Below the pieces are notes generated by a model. It saw only the letters and a program-made list of their open reading frames with translations, searched no databases and had not been told where the DNA came from. The position numbers and the translations under genes were made by a program. A stretch of 16,472 nt of DNA from Dissophora ornata (taxonomy: Eukaryota; Mortierellomycota; Mortierellomycetes; Mortierellales; Mortierellaceae): NCBI GenBank assembly GCA_025201705.1, contig MU617298.1:1-16472 (forward strand). The letters are read 5' to 3'. The stretch's first letter is position 1; the number at the start of each line of letters is the position of its first letter. This document shows, in pieces, positions 1-7,460 of the stretch.

Positions 1-139
1 AAAAAAAGAAAAAAGGCCATCCACCCCTTTGTGCTCTCCGTTTATGTTATGTAATCAAGTTCTTGTGTTACCCTTTCCGCGCTGATACTGACAGAGGGCT
101 ACATCAAATCGCGTTTTGCTTTTCTACAAAAAAAAATAG

Positions 140-1939
140 CTGACTGCGACCATGACGAAAAAGAACACGTTTGTCGGAACACCTGTAAGGAAAAAAAAAA
201 AGAGAGAGAAAATCCAACTCCAGTATGATGGTCACTAGTAAACCACTCGTGTTAATCACATCTTTGCTTTACACAAAAAAAAAAAAAAAATGCTTTAGTT
301 TTGGATGGCACCTGAGGTTATCAAGCAGTCGGGATACGATAACAAGGCAGACATCTGGTCACTAGGCATTACTGCCATCGAGCTGGCAAAAGGAGAACCT
401 CCATACTCGGACATGCATCCGATGAAGGTGTTGTTTTTGATCCCAAAGAACGCTCCTCCAGTGCTTGAGGGAAACTACTCCAAAGCTTTCAAAGAGTTTG
501 TGGCTGCTTGTTTACAGAAGGACCCAGCTCTCGTAAGTATCTCCTCCCTAGTAGAAATGTAAACATGTTACGCTCTTTTTTTACTGAGTTGTATATCTTT
601 TTTTTTTTTGCAATCCCAAAAAAAAAACTGTAGCGTCCCTCCGCGAAAGAACTTTCAAAGCATAGGTTTATTCGATCTGCCAAAAAGTCCTCATACCTGA
701 CAGAATTACTCGAGATTCATGAACGATGGGTGGCGGAAGGTGGTGCACGTGAGAGCGAGTCATCTGATGACGACGGCGACAAGTAAGTTAACAAAAAGAT
801 AACAAAATTAGATGCACACTCCCCTCCCCCCCCCTTTTTTTTAGTCCTTGCTTCATTCACGGAGTATTCATCCTCTTGTTCTCGCTTCGCCTCTATTTCA
901 ATAGCAATAGATATGAGGACGCACAGGATGGCGATTGGGATTTCGGAACGGTGCGCATCCCAGCAGCGGTGGCGGCTCCTCCTCCTATCCCGATCCCGAG
1001 TCAGGGATCCGGAGGAAGGTCGTCAGGCTCGTCGTCATCGAGCAACAATGGATCGCATGAGAGATATAGCCAGAACCATAACCATAACCAAAACCAAAAC
1101 CAAAACCAAAACCATTACAGCAACCACAGCAACCACAGCAACCACAGCAACCTCAACAACCTCAACAACCATAGCAATCACGGCAACCACAGCAACGGAA
1201 AGAGCAATGGTAAGAGCAATGGCGTGTATAATGGGGTGAGCAACGGCATGAGCAACGGGGTGAGCAACGGTTCCCAAGGAAGTAACGGAGTAAGTATCTT
1301 TAACTCTCAACATATTACCCCCACAAAAAAAAAAGAAGATTGCTATGGACAAATGTATAAACAGACGCCTGACCAACATTTCCCGTTTTCGCTTGATTTC
1401 AATTAAACAGATGAAGCATGCAGACTCAGGATACGACACTGTTCGGAACCAGAATTATCACAATGTGGAGAAACTTGCAGTTCAGGAACGTAAAGAACGT
1501 CCGACCTCTGGGGAGAATCCACGCGATAAAGTCTACCAGACATTCGTCCGTCCGGTATTGACCAACGTAAGTTGTAGCGGAGACCCTTCCCCTTCTCCCA
1601 AAAAAAAAAAAAACAAAAAACATGATAGTCTTCGAGGTTCTGTCCCATTCGAGCTTCGGCCGTTGTTCTTGACCTCATTAAAAAAACCTCCCCCTCAAGC
1701 TAGTTTGGGCTTCGGTCAGTTTTTTTTTGACCTAAAAAAAAAAAAAAAAAATCAAAAGCGACCCAACATTAAACTCTTCTCTCTCGCTCTGTTATAACCA
1801 GTTGCATAGCCTGTGTCATCGCGACAGTGAACGCCATGCGATCGAGGATTTGAAGCTGGCATTCGAGAATGCAGAGCGCGAGATTCCTGGAATCACTCGG
1901 CTCTTTGTCAAGGGCTTGAGCGAACAACTGAACGGATGA
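140..1939 (+). CDS. GCK-III (MST3/4-like, Ste20-family) Ser/Thr protein kinase, 5' partial
   Basis: Only the C-terminal part is present, about 368 residues; the window opens inside an intron (1-139), so the ATP-binding lobe and catalytic loop are off the left edge. Exons: 140-184, 299-532, 634-782, 911-1289 (or from 905), 1411-1566, 1802-1939. The activation segment reads KKNTFVGTP then FWMAPEVI across the first intron; the Thr before FVGTP is the usual activating phosphosite of MST kinases. [19 protein letters not shown] and the following KVLFLIPKN are classic GCK-III signatures. After the kinase core come [19 protein letters not shown] and ERW, then an acidic stretch and DGDWDF, matching the DWIF-type motif after the catalytic domain of MST3. 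A low-complexity Asn/His/Ser/Gly linker follows. The C-terminus ([34 protein letters not shown]) matches the helical MST dimerisation region. Fungal relatives act in polarity, septation and NDR-kinase (RAM/MOR/SIN) signalling; which branch this one belongs to cannot be told here. Confidence 0.95.
1072..1280 (+). repeat. Low-complexity tandem repeats coding the kinase Asn/His-rich linker
   Basis: Short units follow one another within one exon: AACCAA-type hexamers (about 1077-1114, coding Asn-His and Asn-Gln pairs), a CAGCAACCA 9-mer (about 1118-1155, coding SNH triplets), then degenerate AGCAACGG/AGCAATGG units to 1275 (coding SNG). The reading frame is kept throughout. This is a disordered linker between the DWDF motif and the C-terminal helical domain, and it is likely to vary in length between strains. 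Confidence 0.9.
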
Positions 1940-2073
1940 AGACAAGGAGTACAGATTCGAGAGGAAGGGAATCAAGTTAGAAAGAACGAAAGAATGAGAG
2001 ATGATCTCGTAATAATAAGAGGGTTATATCCTCATTACAAAATGACACCCCTTCTTCTTTATGTACAAATATC

Positions 2074-2079
2074 AATAAA
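2074..2079 (+). terminator. Polyadenylation signal AATAAA of the kinase gene
   Basis: Canonical AATAAA lies 135 nt past the kinase stop codon, in the 239-bp gap between the convergent kinase and THI20 coding regions. Confidence 0.55.
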
Positions 2080-2178
2080 GGCAAAACAAAAAGCGTTTCA
2101 TGCACCTTTTCTCTACATTATTGTATGTAAATGAAAAAAAAAGAATAGTACTCGCAGTTTTGATATCTCTACTTCAGT

Positions 2179-4521
2179 TCACAGCTGATGAAGACCCATA
2201 TCCCAGAACGACGCCTCGAGCCGCGTTGCGGTTCTAAAGATTTCCTCCAAGCGCTCCAGACGGTGTGCAGAGGGCTGTTGGGTCCTGCATTGACGCTCCA
2301 GATTGGCGATGCCACGTTCTACCGCGGTCTGGTAGTCTTTGTCGTGGTAGTTTGCGATCCACTCCCAATACGGGTTCGCCTCCCCACGGACCGTTTTAGG
2401 GTCGTTGTAGAGACGGTTGCCGATCTGACCGTAACCGATCAGGCAAGGTGCGATTGCCAATCCGAGATCGAGAAGGTCACCGGTCATACCTGGCCGAAAA
2501 ATAAATAAAAGCAGGAAATGATTAATGGTATGTTGCATACATGGTGCTTTGTGGGGGGGATTTGAAGACCTTTTCGTGGTAATTACCGATATCAAGAACG
2601 TAGCGCGTATAGGCGACGTTAGCCATACTCTCGGGAGTATTTATCATATCCTCGTAGGTGATTCCCCATTTCGCGCAGTACTAAGAAAAAGAAATATTGA
2701 CGTGCAAAAGAACTATCGCTCATGCAATGTGCAGTAAGCGGAGGAAATTCGAACCACACAGAAAGCGTGGAATCGGACCCTTAGCAGAAAAGAAACAAAA
2801 ATAATAGCTGCCTTATCTTACCCCAATATGCAGCTTGGATTCATGGGCGATATGGACGACAATATCCGCAAAGGCTTTGGATTCCTCCATGGTCTTGGCT
2901 TTGAAGGCTCCCAGACCATGGGCTCTTGCGTAGGTCTGCAAGAAGAGATAGTCTTGCTTCATATAGTGGATAAAGCTCTCTCGGGGCAGCGTGCCATCGG
3001 CGATCCCCTGAACAAAAGCATGATGAGTATATTTCTTCCAGTCGTCTTCACAGGTTTTGAGGAGGTAGTTTGTCAATGGGTGAGGGTTGAATCGTGTGGG
3101 TCTAAGAGTCGACGATATCACAGAATGAAAAGGAGGTTAATTAGAACAACGGTGCTTGCATGCAAGGCATTGGGACAGCTCGGGAGGACGCACGTACTTT
3201 TCAATTGATCGTGGAATGACATGATGGAAGTGGTTCAAGCAACCTTTGCCATTTCCGACAGTCAGTCCGTCCCGAATGGCGGACTGGACATAATCACCAC
3301 CCTTGATGATAGCATCGATAGCTAAACGAAAATAATACAGTTAGGGCCACGTCGATTGTTATCACTACAACAACAACCACCATGCATTAGATCAACTCAC
3401 CTTCAGCACCGCGTGCCAGATTGGCAGCAATGGCGGCGCTCAGGGTACATCCAGTTCCGTGCGTGCTGCTCGTCCTCAAAAACTCCTTCCTCAGCTCCAT
3501 GAATACACCTGCCCTGGAATCCCAAATCAGATCCACCAACTCTAATTCCTCCATCTCCACCGACAAATCGTCCACAGAACGGAACAGTTCCGGCGACAGA
3601 GCCTTTCCTGTCTTTTTGTAAAACGGCAAATGACCGCCCTTCAACAACACAATCGAAGGTCCCAGTCGTGCCAGATCCTGTGCTGCCAATCGCATTTGAT
3701 CCAACGAATCGATCACGGGACCGCCACAACCTGGGGTTGATGCCACAAAGAGTGGGTTCTCGAGTTTGGCCTTTGACAAGATGTACTCTGCCTCTGGGAC
3801 GTTGGGGGTCAGGATGCTGCACAGCGGGAGGAATTCTTGGATGAGGGTCTCAATGGCTGAGGTGCCGAGCAAAGCAGCGCCAGAGGAAGCAATCATGACG
3901 GGGTCCACGACCAAGTTGGGGATTGGTAGTGTGTTTGGGTAGAACTTGCGAAGCGTCTTGGCGATAGCGGCAATGATCTCAGCATTGCACAGCATTCCTG
4001 TTTAATCAGATAAATTTTTTTAAAAAAAAAAATCAGTGCCTTAAAAAAAAGCAATTGAGCACCAACAACGGACTTCTGCTTCATTACCTGTTTTGATGGC
4101 ATTGGTGCCAATGTCAGAAAGGACGGCCTCGAGTTGCTGGGACACAAAGTCTGCAGGAATGGGATGGATGCCATCGACCTTGAGTGTGTTCTGGGATGTG
4201 ATTGAGGTGATGACCGACGTACCAAACGTCTCCAAGGAGGTGAACGTCTTCAGATCGGCCTGGATACCAGCTCCGCTGGAGGCAACGAGGTGAACAAAAA
4301 AAAAAAAGCCATGTACAGAGTTAATTGCGCGTGTACCGCATGGAACGTATGCTTTAGAGCAACAACAAACTGCGAGTGCTGTGCACGCGCTCAAAAACCA
4401 TGTTGATCCACGAAGACGCTTTGTTATTCTTTGCTCTGCCTTACCCGCCACTGTCACTGCCAGCGATGGTCAGAGCCTTGAAAGGGATGTGGGGGGGATG
4501 CTGCGTGTTTGCTGAGGCCAT
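2179..4521 (-). CDS. THI20: Thi20: HMP/HMP-phosphate kinase fused to thiaminase II (TenA)
   Basis: Seven exons on the minus strand: 4521-4445, 4275-4088, 3997-3401, 3321-3198, 3101-2822, 2680-2587, 2489-2179, giving about 556 residues (yeast Thi20 is about 551). The start chosen is MASANTQ just before ALTIAGSDSG; longer in-frame Mets upstream read into leader. The ThiD domain (about 13-285) shows AGSDSGGGAGIQADLKTF across intron 1, NAIKTGML, VVDPVMIASSG, ILTPNVPEAE, LLKGGHLPF and HGTGCTLSAAIAANLARG with the catalytic Cys. The TenA domain (about 345-556) has HHAFVQGIADGTL, YMKQDYLFL, VAYTRYVLD, APCLIGYG with the likely nucleophilic Cys, and LEASFW near the C-terminus carrying the expected acid residue. 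Family knowledge: it phosphorylates HMP and HMP-P to HMP-PP, and the TenA half hydrolyses thiamine or base-degraded pyrimidines for salvage. It is divergent from THI6, whose product uses HMP-PP. All key residues appear present. Confidence 0.96.
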
Positions 4522-4668
4522 GGCTGTTGTGTTGGCGGGAAGGGAAATGAGGGGTGAATGAGGGGTGAATGGGGGGAGAGTTTGAACCAAGACGGCGGAA
4601 GACGTGGAGCGTGTCTTCATTTTGTGCAGTCCAGATCCCCTTAAAACAAAAGCAAAGCTTCCTAGAGT

Positions 4669-4729
4669 CACCCGATCTGGCCCTTATCTCTGAGAGCGGG
4701 ACCAGCGCAATGCTGCAGGATCGGAGGTG
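4669..4729 (+). promoter_or_regulatory. Imperfect palindrome / structured element between THI20 and THI6
   Basis: CCGATC (4672-4677) pairs with GATCGG (4719-4724), extended by CAC (4669-4671) with GTG (4727-4729). Stacked inside, TGGCCC (4678-4683) pairs with GGG-A-CCA (4698-4704), closing a loop that contains CTGAGA. CAGC (4703-4706) can alternatively pair with GCTG (4712-4715). It could act as RNA in the THI6 leader or as a DNA operator. It carries GATCTGG, CTGAGA and CCAGCG, words also found in TPP aptamers, but in the wrong order. Confidence 0.35.
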
Positions 4730-4775
4730 GGTCTCGTCCTGCTGTTAGTCGACTGATATCGTTTCCCCTCCCAAG

Positions 4776-4849
4776 GTGCGTATGGGCCAGGGACCGTGGG
4801 AGTTACTTTGGCGGCGGTGTGCCAACTAACGTTTCATTCATACGCGCAG
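4776..4849 (+). other. Probable 5'-UTR intron of THI6
   Basis: Donor GTGCGT at 4776 (or GTATGG at 4780), branch-like AACTAAC ending at 4830, and acceptor GCGCAG ending at 4849 form a 74-nt intron of the size and style used in the coding exons. It sits about 130 nt upstream of the THI6 start, so splicing would only alter the leader. No transcript evidence is available here. Confidence 0.5.
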
Positions 4850-4980
4850 GGGTGCGGTCCTTGCAGCGTACAACCTTATTTCTTGATGTCTGGAGGGGGG
4901 GGGGGAGAATCTCATTCTCTCTTTTCCCTCATTCCTTCCTTCACACAAACACCATCCTCCCTTCCTCATACCGGCCTCTC

Positions 4981-7349
4981 ATGTCCAAGCCTGTCGTCGA
5001 CTATTCGCTCTATCTGGTCACAGACTCTGGTCTGAACCACACCTCCAGAACACTTGTTCAGTCGATCGAGGACTCGATCCTGGGTGGTGTGACACTGGTC
5101 CAGCTGCGCGAGAAAGACCTCGACACGGAAGCCTTCATCGCGCTGGCGCGTAAGGTGCATCAGGTCACAAAGAAGGTACATATTCCTTCAATTGATCAGA
5201 GAGACGTTTGTAATATTGCGGAGCGACATGTAACCGTCAATGACTCAGGCACAAAAGGGAGGGAGAGTGGAACCGGATCTGCATCTGCCTGATTAGAAAG
5301 GCCTAGCGCCAGGTTCCCCCCATCTCTCTCCCCCCTCCCCCCTTTGGCATCTCATTAGTCAATCTGGAGTGCAGTGAAAACAGAGAGAAGAGAGAGAAAG
5401 ATAAAAGGATTTCAAACTCCTGTCCCCCATCAATCCATTAGAGATCAAAAGAGAGGACAATTATTGAGCGTGTATCGTGTAACAATCGGGTGAAGTCTAG
5501 CCTCCTACCCGCTCACTATGAGAAAAGGCGGGTGATGAAGACGCTACCACAATGTCCCTGTTCTGCTCTGTCCCAGCTTCTCCTTGTCAAGATGACTCAA
5601 TCTCATCTTTTTTTTTCAATATGCGCTTTTTTTTTTTTTTTTTTTTTTTTGACGTTTATGCGTAATACAAGTATAATGTCCCGCTCCTGATCAACGATAA
5701 TCTCGAAGTCGCAGTTGCCATCGACGCCGAGGGTGCCCACGTCGGCCAGGACGACATCTCTTGCACCGACGCTCGCAATATTCTCGGCCCCAACAAAATC
5801 CTCGGCATCTCCACTGGAACACCAGAGGAGGCCCAAAAAGCCCTCGCCGACGGTGCGGATTACATCGGCATCGGCACCTGCTTCATGACCCAGACCAAAT
5901 CCATCAAAAGAACCTTGGGTCCCATTGGTGTCCGCGCTATCCTCGAGGTCCTCCCTGCAAACAACCCATTGAAGACTGTGGTCATTGGCGGAATTAAGCA
6001 GGAAAACACGTCCCGCGTTATCTCTCATTCTGCAGGCGCGAACGGACGTATTTTGGACGGCATTGCAGTGGTCACGGGAATTGTGAGCGCAAATGATGCA
6101 AAGAAGGCATCGGAAGAGTTGTTGAAGGAGTACCGCACTGGATATGATATTGCGACGAAGCATGTTCAGAGACAGCTCCAGGACCAGGCATGTGTAGAGG
6201 ATGTGATCAAAGGATTCCCGCAGCTGTTGACGACGCTTAGGGAAAAGTCGCCGTTGACGCACCATATTTCCAACTTTGTAGTGATGAACGACACTGCGAA
6301 TGCGACGTTGGCATTGGGAGGGTCGCCTATCATGGCACCTAGCGCCGAGGAGGCGAAGGATCTTTCGATGGTCGTATCGTCGGTCGTGCTCAACATTGGA
6401 ACATTGACAGAGTCGTTCGTCGAATGCATGCTCGAAGCTGGTATGGAAAGAGGAGGGGTGCATCACATATATCGCTATATCTGTTTGGAGAATGACTGAG
6501 TACATGGAAATGTTTACACGTCAACTCACAGCATGTTCATCGCCTCACCGGATGTTTAGGAAAGTACGCGAACGCGCAGTCAAAACCTGTTGTCTTTGAC
6601 CCAGTTGGAGCAGGAGCAACGTCGCTTCGTGAGGCAACCACTTGCCGTATCTTGAACAATGTGCACGTCGACATCATCAAGGGCAATGCGGGCGAAATTT
6701 CGACCATTGCCAAGATTATTGGCTGCGATACCGAGAGCATTGCCATGCGTGGTGTCGATTCTATCGGCAGCGGATTTTCAAACCCTGCGGCCGTCGTCCA
6801 GGCTGTTGCCAAGCGTGAGAGTACGTACCGAGGAGAAAGCTTTCTTTCAAGGACTGACTTCTGAATGCTGACTATTTGTTGTTGTCGTTGTTGTCTTTGT
6901 TTTTGCTTCTTGTAGAGTGCGTCGTTGCAATGACCGGAAAGGTCGACTATGTCTCCGATGGCGTTCGAACTGTCGCTATCGAGAACGGCCACGAGTACCA
7001 GGGCCGTATCACCGGATCCGGATGCATTATTGCTTCTTCGATTGCATCCTTTGCTGCTGTCTCTCCTAACGACCACTTTGCTGCTGCTGTTGCAGGGTGA
7101 GTTTTGTTTTCACAACATTTTTTTTTTGGCCGGTCAACGTTTTAAACTTATGAACTAACTTGGCGAATACTATTGGATTTTGCATTTGTTAGCATTTTGG
7201 CTATGAATCTCGCCGGTGAGCATGCCGCCGCCCGTGATGATGTCCGAGGCCCAGGAACTTTCAGAGCCGCGTTTATTGACGAGATGGCCAACCTGGCGCC
7301 CGGACAGATGTTGACAGAGGCCAAGATCAAGCCTGTGCAGCTAGACTAG
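4981..7349 (+). CDS. THI6: Thi6: thiamine-phosphate synthase fused to hydroxyethylthiazole kinase
   Basis: Exons 4981-5175, 5672-6440, 6560-6820, 6916-7096 and 7193-7349 give about 520 residues (yeast Thi6 is about 540). The ThiE half (about 1-215) starts MSKPVVDYSLYLVTDS and shows TLVQLREKDLDT, VPLLINDN just after intron 1, GAHVGQDD, ILGISTGTPEEA, ADYIGIGTCF and VVIGGI. The ThiM half (from about 240) shows SPLTHHISNFVVMNDTAN, GGSPIMAP, KPVVFDPVGAGATS, IIKGNAGE and ITGSGC with the catalytic Cys. Family knowledge: ThiM phosphorylates hydroxyethylthiazole, and ThiE joins HET-P with HMP-PP to give thiamine phosphate. The start is the Met directly before the beta-barrel; ORF upstream is non-conserved leader. 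Intron 1 is unusually long and ends in AAG rather than TAG/CAG. THI20 is divergent; MCA1 converges 111 bp downstream. Confidence 0.96.
5176..5671 (+). other. Long (496-nt) first intron of THI6
   Basis: Donor GTACAT follows the VTKK codons and the exon resumes at YNVPLL, so no coding exon is missing between them. Other introns in the window are about 45-240 nt. It contains a C-rich run (5316-5342), an A/G-rich run (5379-5408), competing short hairpins (5487-5533), a 24-T tract (5627-5650) and a weak AAG acceptor. Retention would add an in-frame stop (TGA at 5182-5190 region or soon after) and truncate the ThiE domain. I find no consensus TPP aptamer in it on either strand. Confidence 0.75.
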
Positions 7350-7409
7350 GCAACTGGCAGCGAGGGGAATGAGGAAAATTTGGTGGCGGTTTTGTGAAAA
7401 GACCTTTGC

Positions 7410-7415
7410 AATAAA
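7410..7415 (+). terminator. Polyadenylation signal AATAAA of THI6
   Basis: AATAAA lies 61 nt after the THI6 stop and 46 nt before the end of the convergent MCA1 coding region; the two 3' UTRs probably overlap. No AATAAA is seen for MCA1 on the other strand close to its stop, only a CATAAA variant. Confidence 0.55.
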
Positions 7416-7460
7416 ACCGCACATTCATTATGCTCTATATCCAGGTTTTATGTTCATATT

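Larger units (their letters stand above)
4522..4980. promoter_or_regulatory. Shared intergenic region between divergent THI20 and THI6
   Basis: These 459 bp separate two start codons facing apart, so both promoters and both 5' leaders must lie here. It contains direct GGGGTGAATG repeats near 4551-4573, a strong imperfect palindrome (4669-4729), a probable leader intron on the plus strand (4776-4849), a G12 run (4893-4904) and a pyrimidine-rich stretch just before the THI6 start. Co-regulation by thiamine status is inferred from the gene pair; I recognise no named factor site and no canonical TPP riboswitch. Confidence 0.6.

Noticed and set aside
1..139. An additional kinase exon at the left edge
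   Set aside because: The residues expected just before LTATM (the DFG-containing segment) are not encoded in any frame here, so this is treated as intron.
1077..1114. Telomere-like AACC repeats
   Set aside because: The units are AACCAA/AACCAT hexamers inside a coding exon, keep frame and are flanked by conserved kinase sequence; they are not a TTAGGG-type array.
1035..1439. Val/Ala-rich minus-strand ORF opposite the kinase linker
   Set aside because: It mirrors the low-complexity repeat of the kinase exon; the kinase frame continues into conserved C-terminal sequence.
5176..5671. Canonical intronic TPP riboswitch in THI6
   Set aside because: Fungal thiamine genes often carry one, so I looked on both strands. 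GGGGTG, CTGAGA and GATCTGG-AATA-CCAGCG words do not occur together in order in this intron, in the THI20 introns or in the intergenic region. TGAGA near 5519 lacks a following ACCC and the P4/P5 core.
5603..6505. 300-codon minus-strand ORF across THI6
   Set aside because: It is antisense to conserved ThiE/ThiM coding sequence, has no recognisable motifs, and starts and ends in intron sequence including poly-Lys from the T-run.
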